A stretch of DNA of 18,776 nucleotides from Acidobacteriota bacterium (GCA_020853255.1 JADYZI010000175.1:1-18776), one strand, 5' to 3'; counted from the first letter of the stretch, positions 1 through 7,720 are shown. Made by a program: numbers and translations. The notes: a model not told the origin generated them from the sequence alone.

Positions 1-2143
1 CAGCCGCCGTCTTTGAATTGATGCTGACCGAGCTTTTGAAATCATTTTCGGCCGTAAGCCAAATGCCCATCGAATATTCGCGCTGGACGGCGACCATCGT
101 CTGCGAATCGGCGGTCATGCTGAAATCCTCGTAACTGGAAAGGTCATTGGTCACATCATGGACTTCTCCGCTCGGATACGCAGCGTATCTAATTTGATAT
201 CGCTGCCCCATATCCGCCGCGTAAGGCGTATAGATCAGGCCTTTACCGTCGTTTACCCACGCGATCTGGCTGATTCGGAGCAATTTCTCTTCCTTTAAGG
301 GAATTTTCGTTTCAATGCCGGTCGCCACATCGACTACCGCCATCCCGCCGGCATAGGTCGCACCGCGTGTCAGCGTCGGGACCGCGATCAAACGGCCGTC
401 CGGCGACCATGAAACCTCGTCGCCGAAAACTTCGGGATATTTGCGTGTCCTCAAAATGCGCTCATTGCCGCCCTGCGCGTCGGTAATGACGATCGAATTG
501 TCGGCGCCGGCAACCCTGATAAACGCGATCTCCTTCGAACCGGGCGAAAACGAGATCTGACTGTCCACACCGGTTATCATCCTGCGGCGATTTCGGCCGA
601 GCGAAGTCATTTGATAAAGTGATGCGGCTTCATCCTGACCGGCCGTTGCGACCGAATAAAGCGAATTGCCATCGGGTGAAAATCGCAAAAAATCATATTT
701 CGCTTCACCCGGCGGAACTATCTGGGTGTCGCCCGCGCTTGCGGATTGTCTGAGCCAGAGGCTCTCCCGCCCGTCCTCTTCGCTCTTCGAATAAGCGATA
801 TATTTCCCATCCGGCGATATTGCTACTGAATTGATCAGGCCGTTCGCCGTAAGTACGTCAAGCTTGATCGATTGAAAGGCAGCGGCCGCCGAACTTTCGA
901 CATAAAAATACTTTCGGTACACGCCAAAGGCCGCGGCAACCGCCAAAATAAGGATCGGAGCAAGCAGCCAGGCCGGCGGCCATCTTGATCTTGAAATACT
1001 TCGATCACTCGTTCCGGTCCGCGGGAGATTACTGTTCGGCCCGGTCATTTGAACAGTCTCATTCGTAAACGCGTAATCGAACGAGCCAGTGTCCGAATCC
1101 CGCAAGAGACTTTTCAGGTCCGCCCGCAATTCTGTAAAGGTTTGATAGCGTGAGTAGCGGTCCTTCTTTAGTGCGTGTTTTACGATCTGGTCGAGGGTTG
1201 AAGGGATGTCATCATTGGAATCGCAAACCGACGGAACTTCTGTTTTCGCGGACACCCTTGCGCCCGTCCCCGCAAACGGTAGGCCGCCGGTCAGCATTTC
1301 AAAAAGCACCACGCCAAAGCTGAAGATATCGGTCCGGGCGTCGATCGTTTCGCCGAGGGCCTGTTCCGGCGACATATAATTTATCGTGCCCATCACGCGG
1401 TGCGGCGCCGTGTGGTCGAGCGTTTCATGGTCGCCGGACTCGGGCGCGGTCAGTTTTGCAAGGCCGAAATCCAGGACCTTTACGATCCCGTCTCGGCGGA
1501 CCATAATATTCGCCGGTTTGATATCGCGGTGAACGATGCCGACCGAATGCGCCGATTCGAGCGCGCCCGCGATCTGGATCGCGATCTTGACGGATTCTTG
1601 CCAGCTCAAAAGCTTTTCACCGATCTGGTCGCGCAAGGTCAGCCCGTCGATAAACTCAGTAGCCATAAAACTAAAGTTTTCGGCTTCTTCTATCTCGTAG
1701 ATCGTGATAATGTTCGGATGATTTAGGGCGGAAACTGCGCGGGCTTCCTTAACAAATCGGCGGTTGCGTTCCTGGTCGGCTGAAAATTGCGGCGGCAAAA
1801 GCTTGAGGGCGACCTTTCGCCTGAGTTTGGTATCCTCGGCCAAATAGACCTCGCCCATTCCGCCCGTCCCGATGAGTTTGATGACCTTATAGTGGCTAAA
1901 CTCTTTTCCGACCAAATTCGCCGGCTCTTCCTCTTGAAAAAACATTTCGGCGGCAAGCGATTCAGGCGTCGAATCAAAAAACACTTCCGGCGTTTTTTCA
2001 AAAGCAAGCAGCGATTCGACCTCACGGCGCAGTTCGGCGTCGGCTCCGCATAATTTGCCGAATAGCGCCTCGCGCTCGTCCTCAGGACATTCGAGCACGG
2101 CGTGGTAGATCGCTTCGATCTGGTCTAATCGTTCAATGTCCAT
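1..2143 (-). CDS. Membrane Ser/Thr protein kinase with C-terminal WD40-like (PD40) repeats, 3' end outside window
   Basis: Phosphorylates Ser/Thr on partner proteins (family knowledge). The reading frame is open from ATG at 2143 to the left edge, giving 714 complete codons without a stop. TAA lies directly before the ATG in frame, so no longer start exists. Residues 1-75 form an acidic helical extension. The kinase domain spans about 80-340, with glycine loop GTGGMGEVYLAE, VALK lysine near 110, catalytic HRDIKPANIM near 204, DFGLAK near 224 and MSPEQ near 255. A single membrane segment (WLLAPILILAVAAAFGVY) lies near 394-412. Beyond it, SPDG-type propeller repeats appear near 443, 487, 530, 577 and 628. 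This predicts a cytoplasmic kinase and an extracytoplasmic propeller, presumably sensory. It lies 174 nt downstream of an ECF sigma gene on the same strand, a common pairing. No strong ribosome binding site is visible. Confidence 0.95.
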   Translation of the reverse strand, partial: MDIERLDQIEAIYHAVLECPEDEREALFGKLCGADAELRREVESLLAFEKTPEVFFDSTPESLAAEMFFQEEEPANLVGKEFSHYKVIKLIGTGGMGEVYLAEDTKLRRKVALKLLPPQFSADQERNRRFVKEARAVSALNHPNIITIYEIEEAENFSFMATEFIDGLTLRDQIGEKLLSWQESVKIAIQIAGALESAHSVGIVHRDIKPANIMVRRDGIVKVLDFGLAKLTAPESGDHETLDHTAPHRVMGTINYMSPEQALGETIDARTDIFSFGVVLFEMLTGGLPFAGTGARVSAKTEVPSVCDSNDDIPSTLDQIVKHALKKDRYSRYQTFTELRADLKSLLRDSDTGSFDYAFTNETVQMTGPNSNLPRTGTSDRSISRSRWPPAWLLAPILILAVAAAFGVYRKYFYVESSAAAAFQSIKLDVLTANGLINSVAISPDGKYIAYSKSEEDGRESLWLRQSASAGDTQIVPPGEAKYDFLRFSPDGNSLYSVATAGQDEAASLYQMTSLGRNRRRMITGVDSQISFSPGSKEIAFIRVAGADNSIVITDAQGGNERILRTRKYPEVFGDEVSWSPDGRLIAVPTLTRGATYAGGMAVVDVATGIETKIPLKEEKLLRISQIAWVNDGKGLIYTPYAADMGQRYQIRYAAYPSGEVHDVTNDLSSYEDFSMTADSQTMVAVQREYSMGIWLTAENDFKSSVSINSKTAA

Positions 2144-2163
2144 TTAGGCCAAAAAAGTAAAAA

Positions 2164-2201
2164 AATAGCTGAATGCTGTCAGCAGATAGCTGTCAGCTAT
2201 T
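2164..2201. repeat. Small iterated palindrome between sigma factor and kinase genes
   Basis: AATAGCTGA at 2164-2172 is perfectly inverted as TCAGCTATT at 2193-2201. Inside, GCTGTCAGC occurs twice as a direct repeat (2175-2183 and 2189-2197), and each copy is itself nearly palindromic. It lies about 20 nt upstream of the kinase start, in its leader. The rest of the 2144-2317 gap shows nothing else I can call. It may be a short interspersed repeat or a binding or folding site. There is no T-run on the transcribed side that would make it a clear terminator. Confidence 0.6.
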
Positions 2202-2317
2202 CTTAAAATCAATCGTATTCTCGCCCGAAACTTGACCGGTAAAGACCAGCCTTAATTCATCAAACGTAAATCGGTGGAAATAAGCGTCACCAATGATAGA
2301 AAAAGGCTTCTCAATTC

Positions 2318-2890
2318 CTATTCAGCTCCCGCCAGTTCACGAAGCAGCCATGTCCGGGCAAATTTCCAATCGCGTTTCACGGTTTCGGCGGAAATGTTCA
2401 AAACCTCGGCGATCTCGTCTGTGGTCAGGCCGCCAAAGAATTTCAATTCGACAACACGGCTTCGGCGGGTATCGATCTGCTCAAGATTTTTTAACGCATC
2501 GTCCAGCGCGACTATCTCCTTTGAATTGCCCCTCGTAGTCGCGATCTCGTCGGCAAGCGTGATCTTTTCCTGCCAACCGCCGCGCTTCTGGCTCTGCTTT
2601 GCCCGCGCGTAATCAACCAGGATATGCCGCATCGCCTTGGCCGCCACGCCAAAAAAATGCGCCCGGTTCTGCCAATTTTGCTCATTCTGTTTGGCGAGTT
2701 TGAGGTATGTCTCGTGGATCAGTTCGGTCGTTTGAAAGGTATGTCCCGCCGGCTGACGGTTCATATAACGTTTTGCCATCCGCCGCAGCTCATCGTAAAC
2801 AAGCGGCATCAACTGTTCCAGGGCAACCTGGTCGCCTCTGCCCCAGTCAGCAAGCAGCAGCGTGATCTGATCCGAACCAGCGTTTTGCAT
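2318..2890 (-). CDS. ECF-type RNA polymerase sigma factor (TIGR02999/Sig-70_X6-like)
   Basis: Directs RNA polymerase to a specific promoter set (family knowledge). The protein has 190 aa. Sigma region 2 covers about 20-105, including LMPLVYDELRRMAKRYM, the TTELIHETYLKL block near 54-65 and RAHFFGVAAKAMRHILVDYAR near 76-96. Region 4 covers about 128-185, with the helix-turn-helix LTTDEIAEVLNISAETVKRD near 155-174. RAHFFGVAAKAMR and LVDYAR are typical of the TIGR02999 ECF group common in Acidobacteria and Planctomycetes. No anti-sigma factor gene is seen nearby. The next gene is a Ser/Thr kinase in the same direction, so control by phosphorylation is plausible, as described for other kinase-linked ECF groups, but this is inference. 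Confidence 0.93.
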   Translation of the reverse strand: MQNAGSDQITLLLADWGRGDQVALEQLMPLVYDELRRMAKRYMNRQPAGHTFQTTELIHETYLKLAKQNEQNWQNRAHFFGVAAKAMRHILVDYARAKQSQKRGGWQEKITLADEIATTRGNSKEIVALDDALKNLEQIDTRRSRVVELKFFGGLTTDEIAEVLNISAETVKRDWKFARTWLLRELAGAE

Positions 2891-2916
2891 TAGTTTCGAG
2901 TGAAAATACTGCGGTG

Positions 2917-2922
2917 ATTATA
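2917..2922 (-). promoter_or_regulatory. Possible -10 element upstream of the ECF sigma gene
   Basis: Read on the minus strand this is a perfect TATAAT, 26 nt before the ATG at 2890. The hexamer about 17 nt further upstream is T-rich but not a good TTGACA. It lies in the short gap after the acetyltransferase gene, where a new transcript could begin. AT-rich chance matches cannot be excluded. Confidence 0.3.
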
Positions 2923-2969
2923 GATCAAAACCCGCCAAATAAAAATAAATTTCGCGGCATGCCAAGGTC

Positions 2970-2996
2970 AGAACCGCCCGCGGTAGCGGGTGGTTT
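2970..2996. repeat. REP-like palindromic repeat, left copy of inverted pair
   Basis: The core is CCGCCCGC-GGTA-GCGGGTGG, an 8-bp stem (one G-T wobble) around a 4-nt loop, flanked by AGAA and TTT. The reverse complement matches the copy at 3043-3069 at 25 of 27 positions. The two copies face each other across 46 nt, an arrangement like the BIME pairs formed by bacterial REP elements. This explains most of the intergenic stretch between the acetyltransferase and the sigma gene. The long inverted repeat could fold in the transcript and insulate the two genes. Confidence 0.85.
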
Positions 2997-3042
2997 AAGA
3001 CGAGCTTTTCCGTATTCGCTCAACGGCCAGAGTTCCAACATC

Positions 3043-3069
3043 AAACCACCCGCTACCGCAGGTGGTTCT
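3043..3069. repeat. REP-like palindromic repeat, right copy, overlapping the acetyltransferase 3' end
   Basis: The core is CCACCCGC-TACC-GCAGGTGG followed by TTCTGGC. It pairs with 2970-2996 in inverted orientation (25 of 27). Its inner part (3053-3069) is translated as the last residues, NHLR, and the TAG stop of the acetyltransferase gene, so the element has replaced or extended the original 3' end. Related copies occur in coding regions near 9447, 14616, 18076 and 18132. Confidence 0.85.
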
Positions 3070-3943
3070 GGCCCCATTTTGTCCGCGTGTATGCGATATC
3101 AAAACCATTCTTCTGCGCATTCCTTTGCGATTGGCTTCCGGGAAGCGCACACATCATGGCAAGACTGCACTTACGTTCAGCGGCAAACGCCAACCTCGCC
3201 CTGAGCAGGGCGTTCTGGACACCCTGGCGGCGAGCATCCGGAACTGTGGCCGCACCGGAAAGGACGCACACGTCCTCGTAGATCGCAAAACTTCCTGCAC
3301 CGACCGGCCGTCCTCCGATCTCGGCAATGAATGGATGGCTGCCATTGGCCCGTGCGGCTATCTTCCCGAACGCGAGCATGAACTCGCCCAGGCTCTCATG
3401 CTCGGTCGACCAGCCTTCCGCAGCGATCTCGGCCCACAAGTCGGCCTCATCATCACGGATCCTTCGAACTGAAATGGCTGGGTTCTTTGGATCCCCGGCC
3501 GGGCTGCCCGGTATCAGTCCTTGATACATTACGCTTGTTAATTCAACCGGCCGATAGCCGCGTTCGCCTAACAGTGAAAGAAGCGACAGGTCGGACATTG
3601 GACTGACCTCATGAAAGACTTCGGCCCCGCGTTCTCTAAGAAAGGATTCGAGCCGTTCAAGATGATCATTCGTGGCCTTTTCAAAAATGCCTAACCCAAA
3701 CGTTTGTGTCAGCGGTGACCCAACGCCGTCAAACATCGCATACGTTCCGCCAACGTCTATCCATTCCGCACCGCATGCCGGATCGATCCGCGCACGTGTT
3801 TCAACAAAATCAGCATTGGCACGTCCCTCCGTCCGTTCCAGCTTTTGCGAAAGTAAAATGTCTGAATATATCAAGCGGTAATCTCCAAACAATGATCGGG
3901 GCCGGCTATGTAGTGCTATGAAGGAACGTTGTTCCGAAGCCAT
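3053..3943 (-). CDS. GNAT family N-acetyltransferase
   Basis: Transfers an acetyl group from acetyl-CoA to an unidentified amine. The acetyl-CoA-binding GNAT domain fills roughly residues 158-290. Motif A is visible as ATVPDARRQGVQNALL near 232-247 (R-R-Q-G-V-Q pyrophosphate loop), followed by SQRNAQKNGFDIAYTRTKW near 272-290, a usual end for this subgroup. The N-terminal half (about 20-145) resembles a degenerate GNAT half seen in two-domain members. The frame overlaps the upstream gene by 28 nt, suggesting translational coupling. ATG at 3943 has only a weak ribosome site, and a TTG just before FGDYRL (residue 19) could be the real start. The final NHLR and the stop codon come from a palindromic repeat. 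Confidence 0.85.
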   Translation of the reverse strand: MASEQRSFIALHSRPRSLFGDYRLIYSDILLSQKLERTEGRANADFVETRARIDPACGAEWIDVGGTYAMFDGVGSPLTQTFGLGIFEKATNDHLERLESFLRERGAEVFHEVSPMSDLSLLSLLGERGYRPVELTSVMYQGLIPGSPAGDPKNPAISVRRIRDDEADLWAEIAAEGWSTEHESLGEFMLAFGKIAARANGSHPFIAEIGGRPVGAGSFAIYEDVCVLSGAATVPDARRQGVQNALLRARLAFAAERKCSLAMMCALPGSQSQRNAQKNGFDIAYTRTKWGQNHLR

Positions 3944-4338
3944 TGCAACGCGCTTTCTCTACTGGAAAAGTGTCTCACACGAATGCCTTTCGAAGCAGCC
4001 ACGGTCTCGTAAAGCTCGCTAAGCTCATCAGGGACGAACCCTTCAAAACAGAAGGCCATCCATAACCGCGGTACCGTTGCCGTTTTAAGCCCGGCGTCGA
4101 TCACCACAGACGTGTCGAACACACCCTCGGGCGCACGGCCTTCGACCAACACACGCCGCGTCCCGTTCTTCTCACAGATCTCCGCGATCCGGCCCCACAC
4201 AACCTCGCGCTGCTCCGGGGTAACTTTCAGCCCGTCGCCAAGCTGAACGTGGACATGGTCGTCTCTAAAATCGACGACAACGCCGCCGTCGAGCACTAAC
4301 GGTAAGAGCCTAACGGAGTGTCCCTCGTTCCTTTTCAT
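3916..4338 (-). CDS. SpoIIAA/STAS-like small cytoplasmic protein
   Basis: I recognise this only by fold-like pattern. It alternates strands and helices, with VHVQLGDGLKVTPEQREVVWG, RRVLVEGRAP, VPRLWMAFCFEG and the end ETVAASKGIRVRHF followed by a helix containing ALQWLR. That ending is typical of SpoIIAA/STAS-like proteins whose last helix carries an ALxWL motif. The product is 140 aa with no signal peptide or membrane segment. ATG at 4338 is chosen because a perfect AGGAGG precedes it by 11 nt. A TTG start at 4365 would place that ribosome site inside the coding region. It overlaps the acetyltransferase start and begins 44 nt after the dihydropyrimidinase stop, so the genes are probably co-transcribed. 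The partner is unknown. Confidence 0.8.
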   Translation of the reverse strand: MKRNEGHSVRLLPLVLDGGVVVDFRDDHVHVQLGDGLKVTPEQREVVWGRIAEICEKNGTRRVLVEGRAPEGVFDTSVVIDAGLKTATVPRLWMAFCFEGFVPDELSELYETVAASKGIRVRHFSSRESALQWLRNNVPS

Positions 4339-4382
4339 AAGAAACTGCTCCTCCTGTCTCAACAATTCTCAACGCTAAGGTC

Positions 4383-5762
4383 TCATACTTTAACGCATTC
4401 GCCCCGTTTGATGAATTGGCCGTCGCCCTGTTTGCCGGTGTGTTCGCCATTTTCGATTACGACGCGGCCGCGGGATAGGACGGTTTCGACCTTTCCTTTG
4501 ATCTTCCAGCCTTCGTAGGAAGAATAATCGACGTTCATGTGTTCATTTTCGACGCCGAATGTCGTTTCGCCATTCGGGTCGAAAATGACGATGTCCGCGT
4601 CCGAGCCGACGGCGATCGTACCTTTCTTTGGGAATAGACCGAACATCTTTGCCGCGGCTGTTGAAGTAAGTTCGACAAAGCGATTAAGGGAAATTCTATT
4701 TTCGACAACGCCGCCGTTGTAGATAAGTGCGAGACGATTTTCAACGCCCGGAGCACCGTTCGGGATCTTTGTGAAATCACCGAGGCCAAGTTCCTTTTGC
4801 TCTTTCATACAAAACGGGCAATGGTCGGTCGAGATCACCTGCAGATCGTCCATCTTGAGGCCTTTCCAAAGCTCGCCGCAGTTATGCTTTTCACGCAGCG
4901 GCGGCGTCATCACATATTTCGCACCGTCCCAGCCATCGCCGTAATCGTCGATCGAATGAAAAAGATATTGCGGACAGGTTTCGGCAAACGCCGGAATGCC
5001 GCGGTCTCTCGCCTGCCGTACTTGATTCAGAGCGTCTGTGCAGCTGAGATGAACAATATATACCGGCGATTCGGCCATCTCGGCAATGGCGATCGCACGA
5101 TGAACGCCCTCAGCCTCGGCGATGGTCGGGCGCGTCAATGCATGATATTTCGGTGCAGTCCGTCCGTCGGCCAAGAAGCGCTTGATGATCTCGTTGATGA
5201 CGATGCCGTTCTCGGCGTGCATACAGACAAGGCCGCCGCGTTTTCCGGCCGCCGACATCGCCCGAAAGATCGTGGCGTCGTCCGCCAAGAACACGCCCGG
5301 ATACGCCATGAACAGCTTGAACGAAGTGATGCCCTCGTCCATCAGCGAATACATTTCTTTCTCGCTGCCGTCCTCAAAATCGGTGGTGATGAGATGAAAC
5401 CCGTAGTCGATGCACGTCTTGCTTTCTGCCTTCTTATGCCACGCATCGACGCCGGAAGTCATCGATTCGCCCTTCGTCTGCACCGCAAAATCAATGATCG
5501 TCGTCGTCCCGCCATGCGCCGCCGCCCGCGTGCCCGTAAAGAAGTCATCTGACGACGAAGTCCCGCCAAACGGCAGCTCCATATGCGTATGCGGATCGAT
5601 CCCGCCCGGGATCACAAGCTTGCCCGCCGCATCGATAACAACATCGGCCTCAAAGTCCAACGACTTCCCAATAGTCGTCACCGTCTCGCCGTCGATAAAA
5701 ATATCCGCGTTATAGTCGTCAACCGCAGTCACAACTCGGCCGTTCTTAACCAAAGTTTTCAT
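4383..5762 (-). CDS. hydA: Dihydropyrimidinase (D-hydantoinase-type cyclic amidohydrolase)
   Basis: Hydrolyses 5,6-dihydropyrimidines (or hydantoins) to N-carbamoyl-beta-amino acids, the second step of reductive pyrimidine breakdown. At 459 aa it matches the usual family length. The dinuclear metal site is complete: H58 and H60 (GGIDPHTHMELPFGG), the carboxylated lysine K149 (TSFKLFMAYPG), H182 (CMHAENG), H238 (YIVHLSC) and D313 (STDHCPF). Y154, the conserved active-site tyrosine of dihydropyrimidinases, is present, which argues for this enzyme over allantoinase or dihydroorotase. NGAPGVENRL near 335-344 is the typical substrate-binding segment. No dihydropyrimidine dehydrogenase or beta-ureidopropionase gene is in the window, so the pathway must be completed elsewhere. 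The start lies 6 nt after the stop of the small upstream gene. Confidence 0.95.
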   Translation of the reverse strand: MKTLVKNGRVVTAVDDYNADIFIDGETVTTIGKSLDFEADVVIDAAGKLVIPGGIDPHTHMELPFGGTSSSDDFFTGTRAAAHGGTTTIIDFAVQTKGESMTSGVDAWHKKAESKTCIDYGFHLITTDFEDGSEKEMYSLMDEGITSFKLFMAYPGVFLADDATIFRAMSAAGKRGGLVCMHAENGIVINEIIKRFLADGRTAPKYHALTRPTIAEAEGVHRAIAIAEMAESPVYIVHLSCTDALNQVRQARDRGIPAFAETCPQYLFHSIDDYGDGWDGAKYVMTPPLREKHNCGELWKGLKMDDLQVISTDHCPFCMKEQKELGLGDFTKIPNGAPGVENRLALIYNGGVVENRISLNRFVELTSTAAAKMFGLFPKKGTIAVGSDADIVIFDPNGETTFGVENEHMNVDYSSYEGWKIKGKVETVLSRGRVVIENGEHTGKQGDGQFIKRGECVKV

Positions 5763-5768
5763 AATACT

Positions 5769-5990
5769 CTACTCGGAAGGCGTCGAATCACTTGTTTCAT
5801 TTCGAGACTCAACTGCGGCACGCCGAAGTTTGTCCATGCTGATCATTGCCGTCTGCAGTTTTTCCAAGCGTTGCTGCGGGGTCAACCGCAAATTCTCGAC
5901 CAGTTGAGTGAGATCGATTCCGTAATCCCTCGCCGCGGCGATCTTGCTTCCCGGCGTCGGATTGAGCAGTTTTTCTTCGGGCGTTCTCAT
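5769..5990 (-). CDS. Small hypothetical protein (73 aa) upstream of dihydropyrimidinase
   Basis: The protein is soluble and mostly helical, with no cysteine or membrane segment. The core DLTQLVENLRLTPQQRLEKL near 26-45 has the (L/E)xLRLTPxxRLxKLQ pattern of short helical proteins often found next to nucleotidyltransferase-like genes. No such partner is present here. The stop codon lies 6 nt before the dihydropyrimidinase ATG, so the two are probably translated from one message. The start at 5990 has an AT-rich leader without a clear ribosome site. Function unknown. Confidence 0.7.
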   Translation of the reverse strand: MRTPEEKLLNPTPGSKIAAARDYGIDLTQLVENLRLTPQQRLEKLQTAMISMDKLRRAAVESRNETSDSTPSE

Positions 5991-6057
5991 AATTCTATTT
6001 TAACTCAAAAATGACTGGCTGTGTTCTCGATATCATCGATATGAAACGACTGAGTTC

Positions 6058-7428
6058 TTACATTCTCACATCGACTACCTTCAACGTTTTCCGGCTTTTC
6101 TCAGCCATGAAGCCCATGATGTGGCTTTCGATCGATTGATCAATTGTCGATGTCAGAAGCGATGCATCCTTTTTGGAAATTGCGAGAAGCCAGTCGTTGA
6201 CGAGCCGCCAATCTCCGCCGCCGTGGCCGTCGGATTCCTGTTTCCATTCGGTCTTCTTGCCCGTCAAATAGTCGGTGTGAACCATCGACGTCATATCGCC
6301 GACAACATCGCCGAGACTGCCCATCACCCGCGTTCGCCTGCCGTCGTATGAGGTAAATGCCTCCATCGAAAACGAGGCCGTAACGTTGTCATCGAACAGG
6401 ATATTCGCAACGTAATGGTCGGGCTGGTCATTTTCCATTCGATAAACGCACCGGCCGTAATTCGTTGTCTTTAATTGATTTAAGATGTAGTCGCCGTGTT
6501 CTTCTTTCTTTTCAGGAAGGTCAAAAACGTATGTCCATGACCGTTTTTTGTGGTAGATGTTCAGCGCGGAGTACGGACATGAACTTTCTACCTTGCAGCC
6601 GTCGGTACAGCGAGCAGTACTGCCTTCGGGTGCGTTCTCTTTTCTAAACCAGCTCAGATCGCCAAAGGCCTGAATGCTCTTGCTCTTTTTGCCGAGCATC
6701 CAGCGAAGTATGTCCAGATCATGGCACGATTTTGCCAAAATGATCGGCGTCGTAGTTTTGCTGTTGTGCCAATTCCCGCGAACATACGAGTGGCTCATGT
6801 GAATATGCTGGATCGGCTCGAGGTGTTGGACCGAAACGACCTTGCCCAAAACTCCGCTCTGTATCACCTCGCGCAGCTTGATGAAATACGGAGCGTAACG
6901 CAAAACATGACAGACGGCAACGATCCGTCCGGTCTTCTTCGTCAGGCTCAAAATGTCGCGGCATTCCTTTTCGCTCGGCGAGATCGGCTTTTCGAGCAGA
7001 ACGTCGTAGCCCATCTCAAGAGCTTTCATGCACGGCCCGTAATGCAGGTTGTCCGGCGTGGTGATGATGATCGCATCGGCAAACTTGGGCCGCTCAAAAA
7101 CGCGTTCCCACGTGTCGAAACGGTTCGCATCGGGAATGTTGTGCTTTTTCGTGTATCGCTCATTCCTGATCTTGATCGGTTCCGCCACGCCGACAATATC
7201 CAGGTTTTCCGGGTATCGAACGGCATAGTTTCCGTAAACATTTCCGCGTGCTCCCGCCCCAAGTGTAATGGCGGTCACCGGCTTATCCAATTGCAGGTCC
7301 GACCTGAAAACCTTCTCGGTCTCCGTGGTCAAATCCGATTCGGAAAAAGCAAAATTTGGTAACGCAAGCCCGGCCCCGAGCGATAACGAAAGCGTCTTGA
7401 TCAATTCACGTCTGTTTACTTTTGTCAT
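6058..7428 (-). CDS. Gfo/Idh/MocA family oxidoreductase with twin-arginine leader
   Basis: NAD(P)-dependent sugar or cyclitol oxidoreductase family; the substrate cannot be named. Start ATG 7428 is chosen because AGGA (7437-7440) precedes it by 8 nt; ATG 7443 has no ribosome site. The product is 456 aa. Residues 1-28 hold NRREL followed by a hydrophobic stretch (SLSLGAGLALP), a plausible Tat signal. The Rossmann fold starts near 52 with LGAGARGN (57-63), and the catalytic-site EKP motif is at 146-148. HDLDILRWM near 236-244 is the usual substrate-domain motif. A cysteine group C274, C278, C284 (CTDGCKVESSCPY) matches a known subfamily and may bind metal. Secreted Gfo/Idh/MocA enzymes of this kind often act on glycans after folding with cofactor in the cytoplasm. 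Neighbours do not indicate the pathway. Confidence 0.92.
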   Translation of the reverse strand: MTKVNRRELIKTLSLSLGAGLALPNFAFSESDLTTETEKVFRSDLQLDKPVTAITLGAGARGNVYGNYAVRYPENLDIVGVAEPIKIRNERYTKKHNIPDANRFDTWERVFERPKFADAIIITTPDNLHYGPCMKALEMGYDVLLEKPISPSEKECRDILSLTKKTGRIVAVCHVLRYAPYFIKLREVIQSGVLGKVVSVQHLEPIQHIHMSHSYVRGNWHNSKTTTPIILAKSCHDLDILRWMLGKKSKSIQAFGDLSWFRKENAPEGSTARCTDGCKVESSCPYSALNIYHKKRSWTYVFDLPEKKEEHGDYILNQLKTTNYGRCVYRMENDQPDHYVANILFDDNVTASFSMEAFTSYDGRRTRVMGSLGDVVGDMTSMVHTDYLTGKKTEWKQESDGHGGGDWRLVNDWLLAISKKDASLLTSTIDQSIESHIMGFMAEKSRKTLKVVDVRM

Positions 7429-7507
7429 AGGTTGTTTCCTCATAGAGTTGTGAAACCCGATCCTCCTGCTTATTCACCGCAAGAAGAAAAGCAAATTGTT
7501 TTGGAAA

Positions 7508-7720
7508 TCAATACTCGCCGATAACTCTATTCAAGTCTATCCAAAACTCCTCTATGCCCTTGCCGACCAGGCCGACAATGCGGTAACGATTCGCAAGAAT
7601 CGTAGCCGCGACAAAATCACCCTTCAGCGAGCCGCCGGTCGTGTTGCCTTTTATCTCGGTCTTGTTCTCGCTGCCGGAGCTTTTGAGTTTTGTCGGGTCT
7701 TCCATAAGCATATTTGTCAC
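7508..7720 (-). CDS. Short ORF resembling the N-terminus of a Ser/Thr kinase; possible gene remnant
   Basis: The ORF has 70 codons from GTG 7720; ATG at 7711 or 7705 are equally possible and none has a ribosome site. It has a Ser/Gly/Thr-rich leader and then ILANRYRIVGLVGKG (41-55), which reads like the entry to a bacterial kinase glycine loop (RYRIxxLLGxGGMGEVY). It then ends after IEEFWIDLNRVIGEY, where a kinase would continue for about 250 residues. The tail can be loosely aligned to a decayed GMGEVxxADDLxLNR. Two readings remain: a truncated kinase pseudogene, or a genuine small protein of unknown family. The flanks 7444-7507 and 7721-7876 contain no further kinase sequence that I can recognise. 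It follows the TPR gene at 7877 by 156 nt. Confidence 0.45.
   Translation of the reverse strand: MTNMLMEDPTKLKSSGSENKTEIKGNTTGGSLKGDFVAATILANRYRIVGLVGKGIEEFWIDLNRVIGEY

Noticed and set aside
2970..3069. Two similar repeats considered as a CRISPR fragment
   Set aside because: Only two copies, in inverted orientation, each self-palindromic and one inside a gene end; no spacer array or cas gene.
2914..3204. Plus-strand ORF with two PPAxAGG peptides
   Set aside because: The peptides are simply translations of the two intergenic palindromic repeats, and the ORF runs into the acetyltransferase gene antisense.
4797..5552. Long plus-strand ORF of 251 codons
   Set aside because: It lies wholly inside the well-supported dihydropyrimidinase gene on the other strand and its translation shows no family pattern.
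6023..6044. Repeated CGATAT near the small hypothetical gene
   Set aside because: Two short direct copies without a symmetric arrangement; too little to call an operator.
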